Shown: positions 42,425 to 51,998, counted from the first letter of the stretch. The stretch: DNA of 64,000 nt from Chaetoceros tenuissimus (GCA_021927905.1 BLLK01000075.1:496001-560000), one strand, 5' to 3'. Notes: generated by a model from the letters alone, not told the origin. Translations and numbers: made by a program.

Positions 42425-45400
42425 TTATCTGACATCTGTAAAAAATGCATTCTTGTTTTGTTGTTTAGAGATATCATCCATCCATTCATCTGATAGTTTA
42501 AAACTATCCAAATCTTCTTTGCAATCATTGGCTTGAGCGACTGAAGGACTATCCAAAGCTTCTTTGCAATCATTGGATTGACCGACTAAAGCCTCCTTCC
42601 ACTCTTCTACTTCCGCTGTTCTTTTCATTCGCACCTCGGTACATTTCTCGCAATGGTAAAATGTACCACTTTTTGTCTTACTCAGTGTGAAATCTCCACA
42701 TGTTCTGTACAATTCGACTTCAAAATCAACCTCTTTATCTCCTATATCGCAATTGTGGACATCGAAGCAGCTAACAAAAGAAGATCCCGTTGGAATTGTT
42801 TTCTTCGAGCAATAATTTCTTTTGCACTTGTCACAAATAGTTTCTATTGAACGACCGCCTCGATTGCGGATATCTTTGATTTGGTCTAGAGAGCAATTTT
42901 TTTCATTCTTGTATTCAATGAACTTACAATTTGCATTTTGAATTCTGTGTCTACAAGTCGTGAACAAATAGGAGCATCTTAATTTGCAAGTTCCTTTTTT
43001 GCCCTCGATGCATTCACGAGGAGAGTTCGGGACATTCTCACCGGCACTTCGGTTTTGGTTTTCACCCGATAATTCTTGACCATGAGCCATTGGTACAGCA
43101 TCGCCATTCCGGCTTCTTTTCCTTGATGAACTGGTGTTTTCAATATCACTGGAAGAGGTATTGTTACTTTGTCCAAAGGTAGTATTAGTATTTGAGTCCT
43201 TTTTAGCATTCTTTCTATTTCTACCATTAGAATCATTATTTGGAGAGACAATGGATGGGTTCATTCCATATGAGGTTTCAATATCTTTTCCTCCATCATC
43301 GACCATCATAGGAACTTCTCCAGTACCTCCTGAATGAAATTTCAAAATTCCAGCAGACACTTTCCCATCATTCCTGTTTGCATTTTTACCTGGGTCTTCG
43401 AAAACAAAGTTGTGTTGTTTCATACTTTCTTCAGCTTTTCGTAAAGCTTTCTCAAAAGAGATAGGGTTCGCTCGCGTTCCTTCTGCACAATAGTAGCCAT
43501 AGAATTGTTCACAAAATCGTATAGCTGCTTCATGAGTTACACTTGAGTCCCAATATATGATGAATTTGTTCTTAAATTCAGTCTCGGCAATATCTAAAAC
43601 TTTCGCAGATTTGCAGGTGTTTAAGACGAGGCATTCAAACTGATTTTTGCGGTCATCATCTTTCAAAATGCCAATGTATGCAGAGTTTTTTCCCGTAGTT
43701 TTCCCATGTGCACCAAAATGGAGAAATTTGTATCTGCTGGAGCTGTCGAGTAGATTTTTGTTGAAAAATCCTGCATTTGGCTTAAGGACTAGAGCTGCAT
43801 AGTTTGACTGTGCGAGCATGTACTTGATCATGTTCTCTTCTCTATCGAAAATTATTTCTGGTGTCATTTTGAAACCTTCTTCGCTCTCCATACAAGCAAC
43901 CATGATTGTCTCTGATATTATAGAATCTCTGAATCTTGTTTTGATTGCTTCAACTATTTCATCGCGATGTAATAATTTTGTAATTCCAAGTTCATCTTTT
44001 AAAATCTCATCTTTGAACGTTTTTTCATCGTATTTGAAGTAGAAATTTCTTAATGAATATATCGTTACATCTTCATTAGCACCCATCATAGTTTCTGCTA
44101 TAGTTTTTGCAGTTTTTGCTTTAAATTTCAACTTCAGCAATGTCACTAGGTCCGATAGGACTCTCTCATCGTAATCAGTATTTCTTTGATTTTGTTCTTT
44201 GGTTGCAGGAGGATCATTTCGGAAAATATCTTCGGCCCTTTGTAAAGTAGATCGACATATCGCATCAACGTCGACTTTCAAGGCTTCATCAAATTTTGAC
44301 TTGTTCAATTTGAAATCGAGCTGATTCTTGTAAAAGGCGCTATTCAAGTTGAAAGTCTTTTCATGGACTAGAGAAAATATTCGATCTCTCGCAGACTTAT
44401 CACCGTTCGAATATATCAACACTTTCTTCTCTTCATGGTTTAGCCATAACGCAAACATATCAAGCTTTAACTCAAACCTGAAGAAACATGCCGAAGGTAG
44501 AATGACTGGTGGTTCGCGTTTATCATCAACCAGAGAATTCACAAGCCGACTGTAAAAGGGAACTAAAGCAAAACCATGCTTCCCCATTTGTATACTTCCT
44601 ATTTCATTATGATTCGAAAACTTCTCTCGCAAAGATTCATCAGAATTCTCCGATGCCCGTAGTATTGGAATTGTGAAAAAGCCATTGCATTTTCCAAAAA
44701 TCCCAATTTCAATCATTACATTTGTCAAGAACTCAAAATGTTCATCATATCCTAGCCATAATTGTCGTAGTAAAGGCATGTCCAAAATACAATCATCTTT
44801 GAGTCTCTTCCATGACAAACCATTATTCAGTTTAATAGCGCGCTTGTCTCGAGGAAACCAATGATAGGCGAAGTCTCGAATGACATAAGTCATAATATTG
44901 ATCAGCCATTGAGGATCAAGAATACAGTAGTCTTGCAAACCAACCTGATCAAAGAAAATGAAATGCCCAATACTTTGATATTGCTTCATTATTGCTCTAC
45001 AGAGTTCAAGTTTTTGTCGTTCATCATTTATCACATTGTCATATACTCCGCATTCTTCCATTATTTGGAGAACGGAGGGCTCATGTGGATCATTGGAATT
45101 AATTGGAAGTACTGGTACTTCTTCTGACATAGCAGTAAGCTTGTCCATAGCTCGAAGGAAAGAAATTGGCACCTCTTGAGATATGTCAAACCCTGGGTCA
45201 CCCATCGCAGATTCCATCAAAATTGAACGTATTGCTTGTATATTCACATCGTTTGGATCCGAATTGTCAACTGGCCAAAAGCACAAGTTCTGGGCTTCAT
45301 TGTACAGCTGTTGTCTATCAAGCAGTGGGAAGTCGTTTGAGTGATTTGGGATTGGAATAAGACCTGAAAGAGGAAGGTTTACAGCCTGCAGACCTTTATT

Positions 45401-47356
45401 AGTATCTCCTTTGAGCTTAAGGAACTCGTCATAGTGAGTACCAACAAGGATTACAGGAGGATACTTGATAGAAGGATCAGAAGATTCATCAGTGTCAGTT
45501 TTAAAAGCATCCATTTTGATTGAAGATAACCAATATTCCAAATGCTCAAGAGCTTCTTCTCGAGAATTCTCATCGAATATCTTCATGATGTCAAAGACAA
45601 CGATGAATATGCCTTCTCGCGACAATAGTAGATTCTGAATGCTTCGAAACACTCTTTGTCCACCATTGTCGAAGATTGTAAAACGAATGGACTTGCCATC
45701 TTTGCTTGTGGCTAAGTCGATATTGTCTACTTTTGTTGCGATGTCTTCTTCTAATGTAGATTCTTTTCCTATGGAAATGTCAGAATCCAAAGTTTGCCTT
45801 TCAAGACGTTTAGTTATTTCGTCAATACTGCCGGACTCATTTAAAGTAGAAGATTCCAAACTAGAATTTTGGACGACATTAAGATATCTTCGCTCTCTAC
45901 TACTGTTCATTAAATGTGAAGATACAGATCGAAGTGTAGATAATGGATCCCTTTTAGCTTCTTCAAATGCCACGCCCGATGCCTCTACACTTGTGACATG
46001 AATACCAATTTCATGCACATTAACTTCGGAAGTTTTTGATCCTTTTGTACTCTCGCAGTATGGTTGAAACGGAAGTCCTTTGAGTGAGTTGATGGTACAT
46101 GTTTTACCATCTCGACCTCTTCCAACGACTGCAATGGTGGATCGCATCAATGGAACCTTCTCGTGGGTATCATGTAATGATTGGAGTTCTTGATCTAGGA
46201 TTGCCTGATTGTATTCTTTCAAAGAAATTAAATGCTGAGGAGGTATATGATTATGTATCTCTTCTTCGTGGATGATTTCGTGAATGTCGGCATAGGAAGG
46301 TTTGCTTTGAAGTAACTTTTCTAAAATCGCAGTTTCAGCAATACCATGATCTTTCGTTGATTTGATTGTATTCATATACGTGTGTATAAGTAACGCGGAT
46401 TGTATGACATCTGAAGATCTACATTCTTTAAAGTCGAATTCGTCAACTTTGAGTAGAGTATCTGCCAACTCTTGTCCACCTTTTTTTACAAGAAGCTTCT
46501 GTATAGCGATATCGCTGATCCTGCAAGCATAATGGAGACAATTCCATCCATTTTTATCCTCTATCATTAGTAGTTCTTTTCCTCCAAATTGAACGATTTT
46601 TTGAATCAGATCAAAATCTGTTGTATGATTGCAAATTAGATACATGAAGGGTGTACACCCGCACTCATCTTTTGTTAAGCACTTTACTACAGTTTTGGTA
46701 TCGAATGTTGGATGTTCACTACAAGAGAGTTTATGAAGAGGGAGTTCATTATGACGATTCTTGATGTACCTTTCGATATAGGCGTATTTTTTAATGGTTT
46801 TGTTTCCGCTATGATAAAAACATCGACCCAACCATGTGTTACTAATCAATTGTTTACCAAGGAGAGTGTTTTCAGACACATGTAATATCATCAACTTCAA
46901 ACAAGTATCAAATGCCCTACGCCCAATCTCTCTACAAGATGGCGGAATGAATATCGAAGTCAGAGAATTGCAGTCACAGAATGCAAACGCTCCGATGTAT
47001 TCGAGATTTCTCGAGAATTTGACAAACTTGAGACTCATGCAATGATAGAAAGCCCTCTCCTCTATTCTCTTGACAGTATCGGCCATAATCACTGTTTTCA
47101 CATTCTCACAGTAATAGAAAGTATAATTAGGAATCACTTCTACTCCGGGTAGCACGATGATGACTTCCCAAGTTTGCCTCTCTTCTTTATTGTAGATTAG
47201 AGAGAAATCCTCATCAAGTTGCAATTTCTCTCCATTCCAAAAGAGAGTCTTTTTGCCCCGAAAGTCTTCAACCCTCGTCTCTAGTTTCTTACATGCCTCT
47301 TCTAGATCGGCATTCTCACTTTTAGAGAGACCACTAATGGCTGTAGTCAACCTCAT
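42425..47356 (-). CDS. LRR-ankyrin-Roc-COR-CHAT-cysteine-rich giant protein, unit B
   Basis: A single 1643-residue frame, paralogue of the gene at 31174. Residues about 40-190 are LRR_5 repeats (VIPNYTFYYCENVKTVIMAD, SIFIPPSCREIGRRAF). Residues 225-305 are ankyrin (DECGCTPFMYLICNH, GWNCLHYACRISD). The Roc P-loop GRGRDGKT is at about 413, switch II DNGGQ follows, and GTHYDEF is at about 640. The COR part has ILDPQWLINIMTYVIRDF and ILDMPLLRQLW. CHAT carries His in FLHFGAHGK at about 1214 and Cys in LVLNTCKSAKV at about 1248, with YWDSSVTHEAAIRFCEQFY after it. The end (about 1465-1600) has many Cys/His (CDKCKRNYC, CFDVHNC, HCEKC). N-terminal and Roc parts are very close to unit A. The CHAT-to-end half is much more diverged. 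Function is inferred from architecture. Confidence 0.85.
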   Translation of the reverse strand: MRLTTAISGLSKSENADLEEACKKLETRVEDFRGKKTLFWNGEKLQLDEDFSLIYNKEERQTWEVIIVLPGVEVIPNYTFYYCENVKTVIMADTVKRIEERAFYHCMSLKFVKFSRNLEYIGAFAFCDCNSLTSIFIPPSCREIGRRAFDTCLKLMILHVSENTLLGKQLISNTWLGRCFYHSGNKTIKKYAYIERYIKNRHNELPLHKLSCSEHPTFDTKTVVKCLTKDECGCTPFMYLICNHTTDFDLIQKIVQFGGKELLMIEDKNGWNCLHYACRISDIAIQKLLVKKGGQELADTLLKVDEFDFKECRSSDVIQSALLIHTYMNTIKSTKDHGIAETAILEKLLQSKPSYADIHEIIHEEEIHNHIPPQHLISLKEYNQAILDQELQSLHDTHEKVPLMRSTIAVVGRGRDGKTCTINSLKGLPFQPYCESTKGSKTSEVNVHEIGIHVTSVEASGVAFEEAKRDPLSTLRSVSSHLMNSSRERRYLNVVQNSSLESSTLNESGSIDEITKRLERQTLDSDISIGKESTLEEDIATKVDNIDLATSKDGKSIRFTIFDNGGQRVFRSIQNLLLSREGIFIVVFDIMKIFDENSREEALEHLEYWLSSIKMDAFKTDTDESSDPSIKYPPVILVGTHYDEFLKLKGDTNKGLQAVNLPLSGLIPIPNHSNDFPLLDRQQLYNEAQNLCFWPVDNSDPNDVNIQAIRSILMESAMGDPGFDISQEVPISFLRAMDKLTAMSEEVPVLPINSNDPHEPSVLQIMEECGVYDNVINDERQKLELCRAIMKQYQSIGHFIFFDQVGLQDYCILDPQWLINIMTYVIRDFAYHWFPRDKRAIKLNNGLSWKRLKDDCILDMPLLRQLWLGYDEHFEFLTNVMIEIGIFGKCNGFFTIPILRASENSDESLREKFSNHNEIGSIQMGKHGFALVPFYSRLVNSLVDDKREPPVILPSACFFRFELKLDMFALWLNHEEKKVLIYSNGDKSARDRIFSLVHEKTFNLNSAFYKNQLDFKLNKSKFDEALKVDVDAICRSTLQRAEDIFRNDPPATKEQNQRNTDYDERVLSDLVTLLKLKFKAKTAKTIAETMMGANEDVTIYSLRNFYFKYDEKTFKDEILKDELGITKLLHRDEIVEAIKTRFRDSIISETIMVACMESEEGFKMTPEIIFDREENMIKYMLAQSNYAALVLKPNAGFFNKNLLDSSSRYKFLHFGAHGKTTGKNSAYIGILKDDDRKNQFECLVLNTCKSAKVLDIAETEFKNKFIIYWDSSVTHEAAIRFCEQFYGYYCAEGTRANPISFEKALRKAEESMKQHNFVFEDPGKNANRNDGKVSAGILKFHSGGTGEVPMMVDDGGKDIETSYGMNPSIVSPNNDSNGRNRKNAKKDSNTNTTFGQSNNTSSSDIENTSSSRKRSRNGDAVPMAHGQELSGENQNRSAGENVPNSPRECIEGKKGTCKLRCSYLFTTCRHRIQNANCKFIEYKNEKNCSLDQIKDIRNRGGRSIETICDKCKRNYCSKKTIPTGSSFVSCFDVHNCDIGDKEVDFEVELYRTCGDFTLSKTKSGTFYHCEKCTEVRMKRTAEVEEWKEALVGQSNDCKEALDSPSVAQANDCKEDLDSFKLSDEWMDDISKQQNKNAFFTDVR

Positions 47357-48680
47357 TACTTAGATCATGTATCTACATCAGAGTTGAAGGTATATTTACA
47401 TTGGGTATTACTCTGGTATTGTTGGCGGTTTTCATGTTTTCATGGCAGCCTCTCCCGGCCCTCATGCCCACAAGCGCCCACGTGGTGTGGAATGATTGTG
47501 ACTTTTTCAATTGTCGTTACGTCATTGTTAGACAGAGACTATTTTTCTATAATTGTAGCGACATGAGGAACTATGAATGCAAGCATCAAATGCATTATTA
47601 TATCACCATATTTCTTCAAAGTAGAATTTGTAATGGGTTACTTGAACTGAATCTTTTTATAACTCTACCGTATGAATGATTTTGTAAAGAATGTGCAGTG
47701 AGTAATGAGCCGTTAACAAATTTTGAGATACTTACAAAACTATGTATACGAAGCAACAACGCCAAAGCGCCACAGCGCCACAGCACCCACTCATGAGCTA
47801 TCATGATAGATGAAGATGTTTCTATCGAGTGAACCAAGAGAGTATTTTCATTTGTTCCTATTTCATTTTATATTCATCTCTATGAAGCATAATATGAAGT
47901 AGAATTCTGCTGCTAAAAAGGATTCATTCAGAGAAAAGCCAGTGAAATGGGAGAGCGATTTAGCTTCAATCGAGAGGACGATAGAGAGTGTAAAATCTAA
48001 AACCAAAACGAAGAACCATGTTGTACCTACCAACTTTGTAGGAATACGTGACCATGCATTCTTTTGAAGTAAGATGGAATGAAGTAGAAATTCAAATGTT
48101 TTGAAGCTCGACAGACTTTTCTGCATCATGCTACTACTGATAGAATCGGCAGCCGACAATTCTATTTCCTCTCTCCATGATATTGGCTAGTGAATCATTT
48201 TCAGACTTCGGCTTTGAATGCAGTTTCCAATGCAGATCACCATCATATTGGCATGAAAAGAGTCAAAGCGAAAGATTTGAAAGAAGCTTTTAGAGTAAGA
48301 TTCTGTAGAGATGACAAAGAAGATTTCATTGGAAGCAATTTGATTTTCAAAATTGTTCCTATTCCATATTCTTCTCAAATGAGAAAGAGACAGCAAATGG
48401 TATGAGTGATAAGCGACAAGCATGAAGAGGCAAAAACAGAGAATTATCTCGAGAATAGATCTCTCTAGTGAACTTTCAATCGGACAACTATTCTTGATGC
48501 ACTTGTCTTCCAGTTGGGATGGTAGTAGATAATGAAGCATGATCAAGATGCAGAGTCATGAGAAATGTAGAGTTGGAACTAGACATGAACAAAATTGCTT
48601 TAATTGTACTCAATGTTGATTGGAAGATGTCATTGAATCAGTCCAGTTTCTGTATATTTTGAAGCTGCTGCTGGTTTTTG
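47357..48680. other. upstream region of giant Roco gene B, duplicated at 36649-37989
   Basis: Same sequence family as upstream of gene A. The first 300 bp keep the CAGAGACTATTTT and CTTCAAAGT segments. No complete gene found. Confidence 0.6.
48208..48405 (+). pseudogene. exon-like fragment, copy B
   Basis: An open frame: TSALNAVSNADHHHIGMKRV, KAKDLKEAFRVRFCRDDKED, FIGSNLIFKIVPI, MRKRQQMV. The frame is kept here but shifted in copy A. A TTTTCAG acceptor lies directly before it, so it may be an exon of a lost or unrecognised gene. Confidence 0.4.
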
Positions 48681-48788
48681 AGATCGGATAGTATTGACAA
48701 CAACGAACGAATTTTATCATTGGATTTGGGTTGATTTGGCGCAATAATGAGTACTCGAAATTGGACAGTGTACATTATCTGCTTTCAT

Positions 48789-48825
<37 letters not shown>

Positions 48826-49227
48826 GAGGTCTGAAAGCAATGGTCATGGAATATGGACACGTGGAACTCTTCCTCATACTACATTCAGCCATGACCATTT
48901 TGCAGCTTTTGGCGTCCACTGAAAATGATTCTTTATCATCATACTTACTTATCCATGACCACGACAATTCATGGATCTTCCACTTCTCTGAAGTATCATG
49001 TCTCATCATCTACTATGAAAGTGAATTGATAGATTGGTCATGCAAAAAATTAGCGATCAACAACGAGCATCATAGAAATCTAGCACGATCTGTTTCTCCC
49101 AAGACCTCTTGTTCACTTGACCGTGCGTGAAATTATTTCATCCATCATAATATTTCAAACAACAAAAGCAGTAAGTGATTTCTTTTATTTTCAATACATC
49201 TTATAGTAGGTACTCTAACTTTATTCC
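48681..49227. other. intergenic with a CT microsatellite
   Basis: About 15 CT repeats at 48793-48822. Nothing else recognised before the gene at 49228. Confidence 0.5.
48793..48822. repeat. (CT)n microsatellite
   Basis: An uninterrupted run of about 15 CT dinucleotides. Confidence 0.9.
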
Positions 49228-50082
49228 ATGAAGAAAGATAATAGTAGAACTATAATGAGCATGAAAGAAGTGAATCTCGAGATCGACGACATTACTGAGC
49301 AAATGAAGATTTACTCCATCAACGACGAGGCATATTTCTCTGAAGATCTACAACGAGAAAGTCTCGTGGTAGACAAGGAGGATAAACGCAGCAATCCCGA
49401 AAGCAATGACCATGATTATACAAGTAAGGGTAACTTGGAAGATGATATTGAAGACTCAACTCCGGTTCCAACTGAAATCATTATCAGCGCAGAAGTGGAA
49501 GACGATGTGCAACTCGAGAACGACGATGTTCCTAAACCCTTAATAACCATCATGCCAGGATATGTGACCACAGTTACTGTTTGTAGACAGCACAAGGCGT
49601 ACTTTTGTCAGTTTGCAAAAGTGCTCGTTCGGTACCTTCAACTAATTTACCCATCCCTCTATCTTCGTGCAAAACATATTATTCGTGAGTGCGATAAGCT
49701 TAAGAGGGAAGGCAGGTCTGGTTACGAGATCCTTGCGTTCTCTATTCAATTCAATCTGCGTAGGTTGGTGGGTAAGCAAATTTGGTCAAAGGCTGCAGAG
49801 TACCATATAAAGTGGCTGATGAATCACTACAAGACTCATGGAACTTATCCCTCAGAGAATGAAGGAAAGGTTGTAGCTCGTCGGATTGTGCGCATAGCCT
49901 CCCAACCTTTGGTACATCCATCCAAGTTGCGTGGATATCGCGATCGTACCAAGATTGAGAGTATAGAACAAACGCGAGATCAAGATAATCTGTCCAATGA
50001 TGAATCTTGTAACGATGAAGTAGATTCTCATCTTGGAAGCATTGCCAAAGATTACGTCATGATTGCAAGAGACTTGAAATGA
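49228..50082 (+). CDS. unrecognised diatom protein, intact member of the family seen as fragments at 20601 and 37990
   Basis: A 284-residue single exon from ATG 49228. Residues 1-110 are acidic and low in pattern. Residues about 118-225 are a compact, basic, probably all-helical domain: FCQFAKVLVRYLQLIYPSLY, RAKHIIRECDKLKREGRSGY, FSIQFNLRRLVGKQIWSKA, HIKWLMNHYK. The last 60 residues (ARRIVRIASQPLVHPSKLRG, then DYVMIARDLK) are the part found in the two fragments. I recall similar helical proteins in other diatoms but no named family. A nuclear or DNA-associated role is only a guess from the basic character. It sits after unit B, where the first gene of a third unit would be. Confidence 0.65.
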   Translation: MKKDNSRTIMSMKEVNLEIDDITEQMKIYSINDEAYFSEDLQRESLVVDKEDKRSNPESNDHDYTSKGNLEDDIEDSTPVPTEIIISAEVEDDVQLENDDVPKPLITIMPGYVTTVTVCRQHKAYFCQFAKVLVRYLQLIYPSLYLRAKHIIRECDKLKREGRSGYEILAFSIQFNLRRLVGKQIWSKAAEYHIKWLMNHYKTHGTYPSENEGKVVARRIVRIASQPLVHPSKLRGYRDRTKIESIEQTRDQDNLSNDESCNDEVDSHLGSIAKDYVMIARDLK

Positions 50083-50620
50083 CGTGTTTTACAAATACGT
50101 TTGGAATGCAAGACATGATACTGTGATACACGCATCTCAAACAGAATCCATGAATAAAGTAAAAGAAATGATATACAACACTTAGCTTTCGTATTCCTCA
50201 TTTCTTTTCAATCAGAAATACCATATCTATTAATTCATGATCAAAGAAGAGCGTGTTTAGAAAAGATTCTAGATGCTTTCTTGTAACATCAAATCTTTCT
50301 TTTCCCTGCTTGTTTGAAAAAATCGAGAAGATGAACAAGAATGTTTTCATTTCTCTCTTGCAAACTATTGTTCCTGCTCTTTTTCGGTAGATCATCAAAG
50401 ATAAAAGGACTGACCGGGAATTCAAATTTAGAAATGTGAACGACAGAGTGCCAGACGATGTAGGACAGGGACTACAAGAGGAATGATTCAAATCTAAGCA
50501 GTATTGGGAACAGTACTCCGAATCTTTCAACTGCTAAAGCTCTCTGAACATTGACATCTCCATGAAGAGATTACTCTCTTGTGCGGTATTTGCAATTGGT
50601 GCACCCATCATGGAAAAGAC

Positions 50621-50737
50621 ATTCTTCGCGAGTGCGGTAAGCTTAACAAGGAAAGCAGATCTGGTTACGAGACTCTTGCACTCACTATCCACTTCAATCT
50701 TCGTCGATTGGTCCGATCATCGCAGCCCTGCGTCTAA
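50621..50737 (+). pseudogene. fragment of the 49228-type gene
   Basis: It reads ILRECGKLNKESRSGYETLA, then LTIHFNLRRLV, matching IIRECDKLKREGRSGYEILA and FSIQFNLRRLV of the protein at 49228, and then stops. Only the middle of the domain is kept. Confidence 0.7.
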
Positions 50738-50959
50738 GCTATCCTAAGTAGCAGTATTTCTCTGCTTTTCTTTTACATAAATCCGATCTTCTACAGGAAG
50801 TCCACTTTCCTAAATCTCCTACATTCTCAAGTAATTTTGTAGGAGATTGTGGAGAACCACAGCAACTCGAGTAGAAATACTATCTAATTCCACTTTGTTC
50901 ACTGACGAAAACGCGGTTCATTCTATTTCTATACAATGACATGCATCCTTTTCTTTGAA

Positions 50960-50967
50960 TGACGTCA
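50960..50967. promoter_or_regulatory. CRE-type palindrome TGACGTCA
   Basis: A perfect site, about 220 bp before the LRR gene at 51185. CAATGACATGCA precedes it and AAAGGCCT follows about 24 bp later. Confidence 0.45.
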
Positions 50968-51184
50968 ATTGACTTCAAAGGGTGTTGGAGAAAGGCCTAA
51001 GCTTGAAGATCTATGTACGTACAAGCTAAGTTGAAGAATCGCTAGAAGCAACAAGCAACAAGCAACAGAAAAGCAACGAAGCAAGACCACTATCCTCTAC
51101 ATTATCATCTTCTACTCGGAGCTGGGCATGTTGTACTCACCTAAATCATCCACACCATCCTATTTATAAAGAAGAGAGTTCATA

Positions 51185-51998
51185 ATGAGGGTTCGGGTGG
51201 AGGAATGGCGACGCTACCCTACCGAGCAAGAATGGGCGGAGATTGTAACGGAGGGACCAGGAGTCCGGATATACAAAGAGAAGAAGAGTCTCTTCTACAA
51301 CGGAGAGATTCTATACGATGACGATACTGGAGAGTTTCTTATTTATGATTATCGTATTGCCAGGAGTTGAAGTGATTCCTGAATGGACTTTCTGGAGTTG
51401 TAGATATGTCAATGTTGTCATCATGGCCGATGATTCTGTTCAAAGAATTGAGCATTGTGCTTTCTATCGTTGCAGAAGCCTCGTGTTTGTGAAGCTCTCA
51501 ACAAATCTCGAGTACATTGGAAATGGCGTATTCAATGCCTGTTATTCTTTGACTTCAATATTCATCCCCCCGTCGTGTAGAGAGATTGGTAATGGTGCAT
51601 TTTATGATTGTACAAAGTTGATCATTTTCAGTGTTCCTCATCAAACTCGACTTGGAGAAACAGTGATTACAAATACGGCATTGGTAAGAGCTTCTCCATT
51701 TGAATCAGTTTTGGATGGTTATTATGCAAACCAACAAGGAAGGGTCCATGAATGGATCAAGAATCTAAATCAAGGTGAAGAATATGCTCTACATAGAGCA
51801 TGCTCCGCCTTCAATCCATTGAAGGAAATCATTTACGGAATTGTCAAAAGAAAAGGTCCAAGCTCTTTCAAGAAAAGGAATGAAATAGGAATGACTCCAT
51901 TGGACTACCTTGAGGCCAATCCTTTTGTTAGACATGAACTTGACCAGAGAGCTTTGATGAAACAATATGTTCTAGAAATGATGGGGGGAACAATGTAA
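51185..51998 (+). pseudogene. BspA-type LRR protein with ankyrin-like tail, frame broken by a small deletion
   Basis: The start MRVRVEEWRRYPTEQEW, then GVRIYKEKKSLFYNGEILY, is that of the family. The frame then stops at 51370, while the rest (IIVLPGVEVIPEWTFWSCRY, LEYIGNGVFNACYSL, ALHRACSAFNPLKEI) continues in another frame to 51998. Paralogues have about ten more residues (IYDxEERxSWEVIIVLP) at the junction near 51350, so a deletion of roughly 25-30 bp explains the shift. An ATG at 51345 could start the second part (MIIVLPGVEV), giving a shortened LRR protein. Otherwise it is a recent pseudogene. The ankyrin-like end (TPLDYLEANPF, VLEMMGG) is intact. Confidence 0.72.

Larger units (their letters stand above)
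50083..51184. other. intergenic with a gene fragment and a CRE site
   Basis: This contains the fragment at 50621-50737 and TGACGTCA at 50960-50967. The minus-strand open frame at 50198-50530 shows no features. Confidence 0.45.

Noticed and set aside
48793-48822. CT run as a possible promoter element
   Set aside because: A simple microsatellite is the plainer reading. No paired motif in unit A.
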